DNA of 17,597 bases from an uncultured beta proteobacterium (GCA_903927495.1 CAIYNH010000508.1:1-17597); one strand, 5' to 3'. Positions 1 through 7,690 are shown, counted from the stretch's first letter. The notes: generated by a model not told the origin, from the letters alone. Numbers and translations are program-made.

Positions 1-948
1 ATCTCTGACCTGTGGCGGATTCTGGGCCGTCCGGTAGTGAACGGCGGCTATATCAGCGGCACCATTATCAAACCCAAGTTGGGTCTGCGCCCAGAGCCGT
101 TTGCAGCTGCAGCTTACCAATTCTGGCTTGGTGGAGACTTCATCAAAAATGACGAACCCCAAGGCAACCAGGTGTTTGCACCAATCAAAAAGACACTGCC
201 ACTGGTGTATGACTCGCTCAAGCGCGCGCAGGATGAAACCGGCCAAGCCAAGCTGTTTTCCATGAACATCACCGCAGACGACCACTATGAGATGTGCGCC
301 CGTGCCGACTTTGCCCTGGAAACTTTTGGTCCGGATGCAGACAAGCTCGCGTTCCTGGTCGACGGCTTTGTCGGTGGCCCCGGCATGATCACGACAGCAC
401 GTCGTCAGTACCCCAACCAGTACCTGCATTACCACCGTGCCGGACACGGCATGATCACATCGCCGTCAGCCAAGCGCGGCTACACCGCCTTTGTACTGGC
501 CAAAATGAGTCGTTTGCAAGGCGCATCGGGCATCCACGTCGGCACCATGGGTTACGGCAAGATGGAAGGCGAAGGCGATGACAGGGTCATTGCCTACATG
601 ATCGAGCGCGATGAGTGCCAAGGCCCGATCTATTTTCAGAAATGGTATGGCATCAAACCCACCACACCCATCATCTCAGGCGGAATGAACGCCCTGCGCC
701 TGCCGGGTTTCTTTGAAAACCTGGGCCACGGCAACATCATCAACACCGCCGGTGGCGGCTCTTATGGCCATATTGATTCACCCGCAGCCGGTGCCGTTTC
801 GTTGCGCCAGTCGTATGAGTGCTGGAAGTGCGGTGCAGATCCGATTGAATGGGCCAAAGAGCATAAAGAGTTTGCCCGCGCCTTTGAGTCGTTCCCTAAA
901 GATGCAGACAGCATTTTTCCGGGATGGCGCGAAAAACTTGGCGTATAG
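1..948 (+). CDS. cbbM: Ribulose-1,5-bisphosphate carboxylase, form II (5' truncated by window edge)
   Basis: This is the large and only subunit type of form II RuBisCO, which fixes CO2 onto ribulose-1,5-bisphosphate in the Calvin cycle. The reading frame is open from base 1, so the true start lies outside the window; the GTG at 37 is internal. The 315 residues seen include the active-site lysine in IIKPKLG (residue 24), the carbamylated lysine with its metal ligands in GGDFIKNDE, the catalytic histidine region HYHRAGHG, the loop-6 lysine in [10 protein letters not shown], and the phosphate-binding ISGGMN and GGGS segments. Alignment by memory with the Rhodospirillum rubrum enzyme suggests about 140 residues are missing at the N-terminus, and the C-terminus (REKLGV) looks complete. 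The sequence is clearly form II rather than form I, and no small-subunit gene follows. No cbbQ or cbbO activase gene follows either; the next gene is an MFS transporter. Confidence 0.97.
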   Translation: MSDLWRILGRPVVNGGYISGTIIKPKLGLRPEPFAAAAYQFWLGGDFIKNDEPQGNQVFAPIKKTLPLVYDSLKRAQDETGQAKLFSMNITADDHYEMCARADFALETFGPDADKLAFLVDGFVGGPGMITTARRQYPNQYLHYHRAGHGMITSPSAKRGYTAFVLAKMSRLQGASGIHVGTMGYGKMEGEGDDRVIAYMIERDECQGPIYFQKWYGIKPTTPIISGGMNALRLPGFFENLGHGNIINTAGGGSYGHIDSPAAGAVSLRQSYECWKCGADPIEWAKEHKEFARAFESFPKDADSIFPGWREKLGV

Positions 949-982
949 GAATAATTGCTTTCCTCTGATAGCATAAATCAAG

Positions 983-1035
983 TATAAATTTGGCTTCCAA
1001 GGCTTGATGAGAAAGCGCTAACAGCTATCATAAAT
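983..1035 (-). repeat. Degenerate dispersed intergenic repeat, copy A
   Basis: Read on the - strand, this stretch follows the pattern TAGCT, 6 bases, GCTT, 15 bases, GAAGCC, then an A/T-rich tail. The TAGCT anchor is at 1023-1027 read in reverse. The same spacing without gaps occurs at 11300-11351 and 16441-16500. It lies in the gap between cbbM and the MFS gene. It resembles, from memory, short imperfect palindromic repeats common between genes in Comamonadaceae. No function can be assigned. Confidence 0.55.
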
Positions 1036-1053
1036 GAAGTAGTTCTTTGAACA

Positions 1054-1078
1054 TGAAGGTACCAATGAGGTACCTTCA
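1054..1078. promoter_or_regulatory. Perfect 10-bp inverted repeat between cbbM and the MFS gene
   Basis: The arms TGAAGGTACC (1054-1063) and GGTACCTTCA (1069-1078) are exact reverse complements around a 5-base loop (AATGA). No T-run follows on either strand, so it is not a canonical intrinsic terminator. It lies 105 bases after the cbbM stop and 90 bases before the likely MFS start. It could be an operator, an mRNA 3'-end stabiliser for cbbM, or a Rho-linked structure. The inverted repeat is certain; its role is not. Confidence 0.5.
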
Positions 1079-1168
1079 GAGAATTCAGCAAATTCAAGCA
1101 ATGAGTCCATTGTGCGGAAATACCGGTACCACCAGCGCAGGCCCGACGCATTTCGGTATATTCCACGC

Positions 1169-2389
1169 ATGGCCCATTCCTCAAAAATTCTCTCAATTAA
1201 CCAGGTGCTGCTTTGCGGAGCGGGCATTGTGACCCTGTCCATGGGTATTCGGCACGGCTTTGGTTTATGGCTGCAACCTATTACCCAAAGCCAGAACTGG
1301 AGCCGTGAAACCTTTGCCTTTGCATTGGCTGTACAAAATCTTGCGTGGGGTTTATCGGGCATTTTTGCCGGCATGCTGGCAGACCGGTTCGGTGCCTTGC
1401 GTGTGATTGTGGGTGGTGCAGTACTGTATGCGCTAGGGCTCGTTGGCATGGCCCACGCCAGCTCAGCCATGATGTTCACCCTAACCGCAGGTGTGCTCAT
1501 CGGTATGGCCCAGGCAGGTACTACTTACGCCGTGATCTATGGCGTGATTGGCCGCAATGTACCGGCAAGCCAAAGGTCATGGGCCATGGGTATTGCAGCT
1601 GCAGCCGGGTCATTTGGCCAGTTTTTAATGGTGCCCACTGAGGGCTTTTTGATCAGCCGTTTGGGCTGGCAGGAAGCACTGGTGGCGCTATCTGCCGCGT
1701 CAATGCTGATGATTCCGCTGGCATGGGGACTGCGTGAACCCCATTTCAGAGGCGGTGCCGGACATTTTCGTGAGCAATCCATCATGCAGGCGCTGCGCGA
1801 GGCATTTGCCTACCGAAGTTTTCAATTACTCATGGCAGGTTATTTTGTCTGCGGATTCCAGGTGGTGTTCATTGGTGTACACATGCCCAGTTATTTGAGG
1901 GATCACGGCCTGTCACCTCAGGTGGCAAGTTATTCACTGGCACTGATTGGCCTGTTCAACGTATTTGGAACCTACGCAGCCGGGGTTTTGGGGCAACGCA
2001 TCCTGAAAAAAAACATATTGGCATTCATCTACCTAGCACGCGCACTGGTGATTGGTGTATTTTTGCTGGTACCTCTGACCCCTGCCAGCGTGTATGTCTT
2101 TTCAGCCGTCATGGGCTTGCTGTGGCTCTCCACCGTACCGCCAACAAATGCCACGGTAGCGCAGATATTTGGTGTAGCACACTTGTCCATGCTCGGTGGC
2201 TTTGTTTTTTTCAGTCACCAAATTGGCTCTTTTCTGGGTGTCTGGCTAGGTGGCTTTTTATATGACAAAACGGGGAGTTACAACATCGTGTGGTATATCG
2301 CGATAGCGCTGGGCGTACTGGCAGCATTGGTTAATCTACCCATAAAAGAAGCGGCAATCATGCGTGATCCGGTACCGCAACCAGCATGA
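1169..2389 (+). CDS. MFS transporter (12 TM, monocarboxylate-porter-like)
   Basis: A major facilitator superfamily permease of the inner membrane with about 406 residues and 12 hydrophobic segments. The N-terminal half has GIRHGFGLWLQPI followed by motif-A-like GMLADRFGALRVI between TM2 and TM3. This pattern resembles the OxlT/monocarboxylate porter branch, but the substrate cannot be read from the sequence. I chose ATG 1169 because it places MAHSSK just before the first membrane segment; the longer GTG frame from 1112 would add a basic 19-residue leader without a ribosome site. A TATATT box at 1157-1162 lies so close to this ATG that a leaderless or very short leader is possible. Its stop codon overlaps the ATG of the next small gene (ATGA), suggesting a transcriptional unit with the microprotein and methyltransferase. 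Confidence 0.85.
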   Translation: MAHSSKILSINQVLLCGAGIVTLSMGIRHGFGLWLQPITQSQNWSRETFAFALAVQNLAWGLSGIFAGMLADRFGALRVIVGGAVLYALGLVGMAHASSAMMFTLTAGVLIGMAQAGTTYAVIYGVIGRNVPASQRSWAMGIAAAAGSFGQFLMVPTEGFLISRLGWQEALVALSAASMLMIPLAWGLREPHFRGGAGHFREQSIMQALREAFAYRSFQLLMAGYFVCGFQVVFIGVHMPSYLRDHGLSPQVASYSLALIGLFNVFGTYAAGVLGQRILKKNILAFIYLARALVIGVFLLVPLTPASVYVFSAVMGLLWLSTVPPTNATVAQIFGVAHLSMLGGFVFFSHQIGSFLGVWLGGFLYDKTGSYNIVWYIAIALGVLAALVNLPIKEAAIMRDPVPQPA

Positions 2390-2520
2390 CTCAAATGAAA
2401 TTGGTCTACAAAATCCTGCTCTATGTGGCACTGTTGGTGCTGCTTTTGTCGGTATTTTTTTTGTATGGCCGCCCGGAATTTTTGATGACGGTGGCCAATC
2501 AGGTGTGGGGTTGTTTTTGA
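2386..2520 (+). CDS. 44-residue single-span membrane microprotein
   Basis: A short gene that standard length cut-offs would miss. Its ATG overlaps the MFS stop as ATGA, and its TGA is two bases before the methyltransferase ATG, so it fills the gap exactly in an intact third frame. The product begins MTQMKLVYKILLYV, continues as one hydrophobic helix (about residues 7-27), and ends in a short polar tail with YGRPEF, MTVANQ and a terminal VWGCF. A basic N-terminus followed by one transmembrane helix suggests an inner-membrane protein with the tail outside. I have an impression of similar tiny proteins ending in a WxCF motif at related loci, but could not check this. There is no Shine-Dalgarno sequence, so translation probably depends on coupling to the MFS gene. 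Function unknown. Confidence 0.72.
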   Translation: MTQMKLVYKILLYVALLVLLLSVFFLYGRPEFLMTVANQVWGCF

Positions 2521-2522
2521 GC

Positions 2523-3122
2523 ATGTCCAAACTCAGACCGCCGCCTTCGCCTACTCAACATCTGCTTGAGGTATCGGATTGGGTGCAAAGGTGGACCCAC
2601 CTGGCACGTCCGGGCGGTACCGTCCTGGACATTGCCTGTGGACAGGGTAGACATATGCAGTGGTTTACTTCGCATGGCTTTTCCACCACGGGCATAGACC
2701 GCTCAGCCGAGGCTTTAACCAGTGCTCGCCAGTACGGAACAAGCATCGAAGCTGACATAGAAAATGGTCATTGGCCTTTGATGGATGGCTTGCTACCTCA
2801 ACAATTTGACGTGGTGATCGTCATCAACTATTTATGGCGGATGCTGATGCCAACGCTAATCCAATGCCTTGCACCAGGGGGTCTGCTGCTGTATGAAACC
2901 TTCGCCATCGGCAATGCTTGTGTTGGAAAACCATCCAGACCCGACTTTTTGTTGCAACCGGGCGAATTACTGAAAGTGTGCCAGAGTCTGCACATCGTCG
3001 CCTATGAAGACGGTTTTTTGAATCAACCAGAGCGATTTGTGCAACGCATCGCAGCGATTCGGCAGACACACGACATAGACAAGTTCCGGTCACCAGATCG
3101 CCACCCGCTCTCGCTAAAATAG
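2523..3122 (+). CDS. Class I SAM-dependent methyltransferase
   Basis: A predicted cytoplasmic methyltransferase of 199 residues. The SAM-binding motif I is [11 protein letters not shown], followed by the acidic ribose-binding segment GIDRS at the end of strand 2. A later [10 protein letters not shown] strand and the [12 protein letters not shown] post-motif complete a Rossmann-like class I fold. The substrate is unknown; it resembles small TehB-like or Methyltransf_25-type enzymes. The ATG at 2523 was chosen because it follows the microprotein stop by two bases. An in-frame ATG at 2364 would translate the MFS tail and microprotein region out of frame into an unlikely leader. It lies 25 bases upstream of dapA, and an MFS-microprotein-methyltransferase-dapA-bamC transcript is plausible. 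Confidence 0.82.
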   Translation: MSKLRPPPSPTQHLLEVSDWVQRWTHLARPGGTVLDIACGQGRHMQWFTSHGFSTTGIDRSAEALTSARQYGTSIEADIENGHWPLMDGLLPQQFDVVIVINYLWRMLMPTLIQCLAPGGLLLYETFAIGNACVGKPSRPDFLLQPGELLKVCQSLHIVAYEDGFLNQPERFVQRIAAIRQTHDIDKFRSPDRHPLSLK

Positions 3123-3147
3123 CCAGCTAATCAAATTGGCCCACAAG

Positions 3148-4041
3148 ATGACACTTTCAAATCGCCCCATCACCGGCAGCATCGTTGCCCTGGTTACTCC
3201 AATGCTCGAAGACGGCAGTGTCGATTACCCTACACTGCGCAAATTGATCGACTGGCACATCGCAGAGGGAACCGACTGCATTGGCGTGGTGGGTACCACC
3301 GGCGAGTCCCCCACCGTAAGCGTTGAGGAACACTGCGAGATCATCCGTGTCGCGGTTGCACAAGCCGCTGGACGTGTTCCCATCATGGCAGGCTGCGGTT
3401 CCAACTGTACCGCCGAGGCCATTGAGCTGACCAAATTCGCAAAAAAAGTGGGTGCTGATTGCCAGTTGCAGGTCGTTCCGTACTACAACAAACCGACCCA
3501 AGAAGGCCAGTACCTGCATTTCAAGGCGATCGCCGAGGCGGTTGATCTGCCCATGGTGTTGTACAACGTGCCCGGTCGATCAGTGGCAGATATGAGCGTA
3601 GAGACCGCTTTACGACTTGCCCAGGTTCCCGGCATCATCGGTATCAAGGAAGCAACAGGGAATATAGACCGAGCGCAATGGCTGATTCGTGAGGCACCCG
3701 AGGGTTTTGCGATTTATTCTGGCGATGACCCAACAGCGGTGGCACTGATGTTATGCGGTGGTCAAGGCAACATCAGCGTAACCGCCAATGTAGCGCCCAG
3801 GTTGATGCATGAGTTGTGTGTTGCCGCGATTGCTGGTGATGTCAAACAAGCCATGGCGATCCAGTTCAATCTGCTACCTTTGCACAAAAACCTGTTTGTT
3901 GAAGCCAACCCCATTCCTGTGAAATGGGCCATGGCGAGAATGAATTTGTGCGGGGGCACCCTGCGCCTGCCCTTAACTGAACTGACCACAGCCAACGAAA
4001 GTCTGGTTGAAGCTACTTTGCGAGCTGTCGGTTTACTTTAA
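3148..4041 (+). CDS. dapA: 4-hydroxy-tetrahydrodipicolinate synthase
   Basis: DapA condenses pyruvate with L-aspartate-4-semialdehyde in the first committed step of lysine and meso-diaminopimelate synthesis in the cytoplasm. The 297 residues match the usual 290-300 length of this TIM-barrel family. The Schiff-base lysine is K167 in GIKEATG. The catalytic tyrosine is Y139 and the substrate-binding arginine R144 in LYNVPGRS. The catalytic threonine pair lies in GTTGES (residues 49-54). I chose ATG 3148 ([11 protein letters not shown]) over the in-frame TTG at 3136, because family members normally begin a few residues before the [11 protein letters not shown] segment. It is followed after 40 bases by bamC, the same dapA-bamC (nlpB/dapX) neighbourhood as in Escherichia coli. 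Confidence 0.97.
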   Translation: MTLSNRPITGSIVALVTPMLEDGSVDYPTLRKLIDWHIAEGTDCIGVVGTTGESPTVSVEEHCEIIRVAVAQAAGRVPIMAGCGSNCTAEAIELTKFAKKVGADCQLQVVPYYNKPTQEGQYLHFKAIAEAVDLPMVLYNVPGRSVADMSVETALRLAQVPGIIGIKEATGNIDRAQWLIREAPEGFAIYSGDDPTAVALMLCGGQGNISVTANVAPRLMHELCVAAIAGDVKQAMAIQFNLLPLHKNLFVEANPIPVKWAMARMNLCGGTLRLPLTELTTANESLVEATLRAVGLL

Positions 4042-4081
4042 GCCGCAGTTGCTGACTCCATTTAATATTGAAGGATTTTTT

Positions 4082-5164
4082 GTGAACCATTTCTCCAAAC
4101 TTGCACTTTTGGGCTTGTCCCTGACACTGGGTGCATGTTCCGTGCTCCAGGGTGACAAAGTTGACTATAAAAGTGCTGGCAAAGCACCCACACTTGATGT
4201 TCCACCCGACTTGACCCAACTCTCCCGAGAGACCCGTTACGTGGTGCCAGGCGCTCCCGTTACAGCATCCAATTACCAGCTGGGTCAAGGCACCAGTCAG
4301 AAAGCCCCTACTGCAGCAGCATCCTTGGGTGATGTGCGTATTGAGCGCTCAGGCACTCAACGCTGGCTGGTTATTAGCCGTCCGGCCGATAAGCTGTGGG
4401 ATCCTATCAAGGACTTTTGGCATGAAAACGGCTTTATTTTGACCATGGATCAATCCACTCTGGGCATCATGGAAACCGAATGGGCCGAGAACCGCGCCAA
4501 ACTCCCGCAAGACTTTGTTCGCAACACGATTGGAAAAGTTCTTGACGGGCTGTACTCAACCGGTGAACGTGACAGGTTTCGCACCCGGCTTGAACGCAAT
4601 GCCAGTGGTGGCACTGAGGTTTTTATCAGCCACCGGGGCATGATTGAGGTTTACACCTCCACCGAAAAAGACCGTACTGTGTGGCAACCCCGCCCGGCAG
4701 ACACCGAACTTGAAGCTGAATTCTTGCAACGCCTGATGGTCAAGCTTGGCGTAACACAGGAACAATCAAAAGTTCTGGTGGCTGGAGCTGCCGGCCTGAC
4801 CAATTCACGAATTGTCACAGTGAATGGCGAGTCGGTGGTTCAGATTGACGACGGGTTTGATCGCGCCTGGCGTCGGGTTGGCTTGTCATTGGATCGTACT
4901 AACTTCACAGTTGAAGATCGTGACCGGGCCAAGGGTATTTACTTTGTGCGCTATGTGGCACCAGTGGCCGACAAGGCGGAAAAGGGATTTTTTGCGAACT
5001 TGTTCAGCTCATCGAAAACAAGCGCGGCACCCCAAAAGTTCAGGATTTCGGTCGTCAGTCAGGGTAATTTGACGACCGTGTCAGTTCAGGATGCCGACGG
5101 CTCAAGCACTGTGGCTGCAGATGCACAACGGATTGCAAAACTGATTGCCGACGATCTCAAATAA
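4082..5164 (+). CDS. bamC: Outer-membrane assembly lipoprotein BamC
   Basis: BamC is an outer-membrane lipoprotein subunit of the BAM complex, which inserts beta-barrel proteins. The start is a GTG at 4082 preceded by a good ribosome site, GAAGGA at 4070-4075. The predicted signal peptide is MNHFSKLALLGLSLTLGAC, with a lipobox LGAC and lipidated Cys19. After it comes the conserved unstructured segment with LDVPPDLTQ, the part of BamC known to contact BamD, and then two helix-grip-like domains. At 360 residues it is slightly longer than the 344-residue E. coli protein. An upstream in-frame extension overlapping dapA has no signal peptide at its front and is rejected. Its position immediately after dapA supports the call. 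Confidence 0.9.
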   Translation: MNHFSKLALLGLSLTLGACSVLQGDKVDYKSAGKAPTLDVPPDLTQLSRETRYVVPGAPVTASNYQLGQGTSQKAPTAAASLGDVRIERSGTQRWLVISRPADKLWDPIKDFWHENGFILTMDQSTLGIMETEWAENRAKLPQDFVRNTIGKVLDGLYSTGERDRFRTRLERNASGGTEVFISHRGMIEVYTSTEKDRTVWQPRPADTELEAEFLQRLMVKLGVTQEQSKVLVAGAAGLTNSRIVTVNGESVVQIDDGFDRAWRRVGLSLDRTNFTVEDRDRAKGIYFVRYVAPVADKAEKGFFANLFSSSKTSAAPQKFRISVVSQGNLTTVSVQDADGSSTVAADAQRIAKLIADDLK

Positions 5165-5187
5165 GCAAAGTGTGGGTGACCCCAATA

Positions 5188-5823
5188 TCATTCGCTTTTT
5201 GCAAAGCGAGTGCCGGCTTCTTTGATGCCCCAGAGTAGCTCAACCAGAGCGGGGCTGTTTAGCATCGGCTCCCCCATCAAGATGAGCCAGTAGCCAGCTT
5301 CGTCAACCCAAAATGGCACAAACGAATAGCTGGGCAGCAAAAACTCTGTGTCGGAGTGAAACGACACATAATTCGAAGCACCAAGCCAGCCCCTGCGCGC
5401 CTGCCTGCTGGCGAATTCAGAATACGCTGCTGCTGCTGCACTCAAGACCTCGGCCTCTTCCTGCTCAACACCTGAACGCCCCAAGCAAAACCCACCTTCG
5501 GATGCCAGCACGGCGCGCCTTTCACCGGACAGTGATGCGATCACATGCTGCAAAAAGTCATCCAACTTTGCATCGGGGCCCTGCAAAGGCCGTTGCAGGC
5601 GCTGAACCCATCCCTGTTCAAGCAATTTTTCAATGTCTGCGCCAGCAATACCCGCCTTGTCAGTCCAAGTCGAGGTATCCAGGGTCCGCTCACCCGTCAA
5701 CAAAATTTGCAAAGTATGCCCCGTACTGTCAGTCGGATGACTGCCAAAGGCACGCAAAACACCCTTAGGTGTCAACATGAACCATTCAATGGATGTGTTG
5801 CCTGTAGTCGAGGAAATTGTCAT
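5188..5823 (-). CDS. Roadblock/LC7-like protein with possible winged-helix N-terminus
   Basis: The last gene of the five-gene - strand operon encodes 211 residues with no signal peptide or membrane segment. Residues about 12-80 read like a small winged helix (a helix-turn-helix-like LLTGERTLDTSTW region, then IEKLLEQGWVQRL). Residues about 87-208 follow the roadblock/LC7 order: helix LDDFLQHVIASL, strand RRAVLASEGGF, long helix EEAEVLSAAAAAYSEFA, central strands around FVPFWVDEAGYWLILMG, and a closing helix LVELLWGIKEAG. Roadblock proteins usually dimerise and bind or regulate small GTPases such as MglA. Both assignments are fold-level inference from pattern, not a family match I can name. 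It starts 13 bases after the previous gene and converges on bamC with 23 bases between stops and no clear terminator. Confidence 0.7.
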   Translation of the reverse strand: MTISSTTGNTSIEWFMLTPKGVLRAFGSHPTDSTGHTLQILLTGERTLDTSTWTDKAGIAGADIEKLLEQGWVQRLQRPLQGPDAKLDDFLQHVIASLSGERRAVLASEGGFCLGRSGVEQEEAEVLSAAAAAYSEFASRQARRGWLGASNYVSFHSDTEFLLPSYSFVPFWVDEAGYWLILMGEPMLNSPALVELLWGIKEAGTRFAKSE

Positions 5824-5836
5824 TTCTGCAATACGG

Positions 5837-6436
5837 TCAGTTGCCGGTCTCTGTGGATTGTTCCAGTTGATGGCTCACGGCATCCCATCCCGGTGGCAAA
5901 CTGGAGGCTACTCGAAGCAATGCACGCCTAGCCAACATAAATGCCAGATTGTCATGACAGGTGAGGCAATGGAGTAAAAAATCTTGCTGTCCTTGATGGT
6001 CATCCTGCTCAACCAACTTGACCACCTGAACCGCCAGTGCCCGTGAATCGTCGACGCTGCAACGCCTGGCTCTGGTGGATATATCTGCCGACGGGATGGA
6101 TAAGACGCTCCAGCGAGTGGCGAGTGGCGTGATGCGGGGCACGCAGTGCAAGTCCACTTCAGCCTCGAACCAGTTGACCACGTGGGCGGCCAAACGACTT
6201 TGGGCCATCTGCAAGGCTGCACGTTTCAAGGCGGACTGCTTTTCACCAAACATGACAAAAACATCAGCCAGCGCTCCTTGAACCGGTTCAGAGCCAGAGA
6301 GTTCCAAGGCAGCATGCAAACGGGCCAAGTGTGCACTTACATCCAAAGGGTGCTGCATCAACTTGCGCGCATGATGCCGAACCGTCTTACGCGCCTGCTG
6401 CAGTAGTTTCTGTTGCTGCTGATCCATCGATGCCAC
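5837..6436 (-). CDS. Conserved-operon hypothetical protein, 199 aa
   Basis: I do not recognise this family. The product is a soluble, mostly helical protein with a glutamine-rich start (MDQQQQKLLQQ), a basic helix with RKTVRHHARKLMQ, and helical stretches through residue 90. A middle segment with possible beta strands (WSVLSIPSADIS) precedes a C-terminal helical part containing LLHCLTCHDNLAF, a cluster with two cysteines and two histidines that could bind metal. The start is GTG 6436, with a GGAT ribosome-like site five bases ahead; ATG 6427 is an alternative that removes three residues. The gene begins two bases after the PhnD-like gene stop, so it is almost certainly cotranscribed. Its role is likely tied to the roadblock/PAS partners, but nothing in the sequence names it. 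Confidence 0.75.
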   Translation of the reverse strand: MASMDQQQQKLLQQARKTVRHHARKLMQHPLDVSAHLARLHAALELSGSEPVQGALADVFVMFGEKQSALKRAALQMAQSRLAAHVVNWFEAEVDLHCVPRITPLATRWSVLSIPSADISTRARRCSVDDSRALAVQVVKLVEQDDHQGQQDFLLHCLTCHDNLAFMLARRALLRVASSLPPGWDAVSHQLEQSTETGN

Positions 6437-6438
6437 AC

Positions 6439-7188
6439 TTAATCCAGCAAGGTATCCATGAGATCAATCATGAATTCGGCCTGCTCCTGAGTCATGGGTT
6501 CAAAACCATTGCTCAGACCCAAAGCCTCCAGCAGATCTTTATCGCTGGCTTCTTGACCAATCCCGAAAAATGCTTTTTCCATGGAAGGTAAATCTTTGAG
6601 CATGCTCGGATGCGCCAAAAGCACGTGTGAAATATCGTGTATAGCGCTCTCAACCAGCACCCGCAACTGTGAACGAGTCATACGCGACAGGGAAGAAAAG
6701 GCATCCGCGAGAAAAAAAGCTGCCTCAACTTCACCCTTGAGTAACTTGCGAGCCGCTGCCTGATAGCTGTCCACTGGCACCCATTCAATCAGTTCTGCAT
6801 TCAGATCAGCTGGCTCCAGCAAACGCAAACCAATCAGTTTGACATCTTTGTTTTCAGTCAAGGCGATTCGGCAACCTGGCTTCAAATCTTCCACATTAGA
6901 CAAACCAGAAGCCGAGCCAGTGGCGATTACCATCTCGTCATAATGCTGCGCCGGTCTTGCAAACGGGATATAGCCATGGGTACGAATCATGTCGGCGGCA
7001 TCAAATGGATTGGCGTACACAATATCGGCGTGACCGTTAACCAAAAATTGCGCTTGCTCATGGGCGCTAACAGGGGTCACCAAGTGCAACTGGATGCCGG
7101 AGCGTCGCTGCAAGGTTGTGTTGAGCATGTGCCAGCCAGCAAAGCGTTCGGGTGAAAAATCGGGAGCAATCAAAAAAATCAGTTTCAT
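6439..7188 (-). CDS. PhnD/transferrin-type binding protein lacking a signal peptide
   Basis: A 249-residue two-lobed periplasmic-binding-protein-like domain of the PhnD/SsuA/transferrin type. Family-like features include the first strand FLIAPDFSPERF, a hinge-proximal DIVYANPFDAADMI, and the lobe-II strand GCRIALTENKDV with a later VPVDSYQAAARKLLKGEVEAAFF. The family normally captures phosphonates, phosphite or similar anions outside the cell for ABC importers. Here the mature fold starts at residue 3 with no signal peptide or lipobox, and no permease or ATPase gene is nearby, so a cytoplasmic sensor or signalling role is inferred. The start overlaps the PAS stop by four bases (ATGA, 7185-7188), indicating translational coupling. 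The ligand is unknown. Confidence 0.85.
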   Translation of the reverse strand: MKLIFLIAPDFSPERFAGWHMLNTTLQRRSGIQLHLVTPVSAHEQAQFLVNGHADIVYANPFDAADMIRTHGYIPFARPAQHYDEMVIATGSASGLSNVEDLKPGCRIALTENKDVKLIGLRLLEPADLNAELIEWVPVDSYQAAARKLLKGEVEAAFFLADAFSSLSRMTRSQLRVLVESAIHDISHVLLAHPSMLKDLPSMEKAFFGIGQEASDKDLLEALGLSNGFEPMTQEQAEFMIDLMDTLLD

Positions 7189-7679
7189 GAAAGCCCCTTT
7201 TCAGCATCGAGCCACTGCCGGTAAACCGGGACAAGTTCATTGATGCGGGTGCGCGATGGCTTGCGACGAACCGAGGTGTAACCAACAATCACTCCATTGC
7301 GAATATTTGGCACTGCAGTTGCATAGACCCAGTAATAAGCGCCGTCCTTCCGAAGATTCTTGACGTAACCATGCCACTTTTTACCCGAAGCAATGTCGTC
7401 CCAAAGACCTTTGAAGGCAAGCTTTGGCATGTCCGGGTGTCGCAGGATATGGTGCGGGGCACCAATCAACTCTTCATGGGTATAAGCGCTCATCTCCACA
7501 AAAGCATCATTTGCATGGGTGATGATGCCAGCCAAATCAGTGCGCGAGACAATCAGTCGCCCTTGCGGAAACGCCACCTCGACATCGGTTACAAACACCT
7601 TGCGCGAACTCCCATCGGTGTAAGTCAATACCGTTTCACTAGACGGTACGGCCGGGAGTGTCATATCAGTAAGCCCCAT
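7185..7679 (-). CDS. Soluble Aer-type PAS domain protein
   Basis: A 164-residue protein with a single PAS domain (about residues 41-140) closely resembling the N-terminal domain of the aerotaxis receptor Aer. It keeps residues linked to FAD binding in E. coli Aer: THAND with N57, the RHPD group (R80, H81, D83), and a tryptophan 13 residues after that arginine (W93). The YVKNLRKDGAYYWV segment is also Aer-like. Aer continues into a transmembrane anchor, HAMP and methyl-accepting domain; this protein ends about 20 residues after the PAS domain, so it is a stand-alone soluble sensor. A GGAGGG ribosome site precedes ATG 7679, 11 bases after the roadblock gene. FAD-based redox or oxygen sensing is inferred from the family. 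Confidence 0.88.
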   Translation of the reverse strand: MGLTDMTLPAVPSSETVLTYTDGSSRKVFVTDVEVAFPQGRLIVSRTDLAGIITHANDAFVEMSAYTHEELIGAPHHILRHPDMPKLAFKGLWDDIASGKKWHGYVKNLRKDGAYYWVYATAVPNIRNGVIVGYTSVRRKPSRTRINELVPVYRQWLDAEKGLS

Positions 7680-7690
7680 GACTCCCTCCG

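Noticed and set aside
2364..2522. N-terminal extension of the methyltransferase from ATG 2364
   Set aside because: The extra 53 residues are read out of frame across the MFS tail and the microprotein gene; ATG 2523 gives a normal class I start with tight spacing.
4007..4081. N-terminal extension of BamC from ATG 4007
   Set aside because: It would overlap dapA and bury the lipoprotein signal peptide; GTG 4082 has a good ribosome site and gives a canonical lipobox.
5192..5209. Hairpin TCGCTTT/AAAGCGA near the convergent ends of bamC and the roadblock-like gene
   Set aside because: A 7-bp stem with a 4-base loop, but it lies within the coding end of the - strand gene and no T-run follows on either strand, so it is not supported as a terminator.
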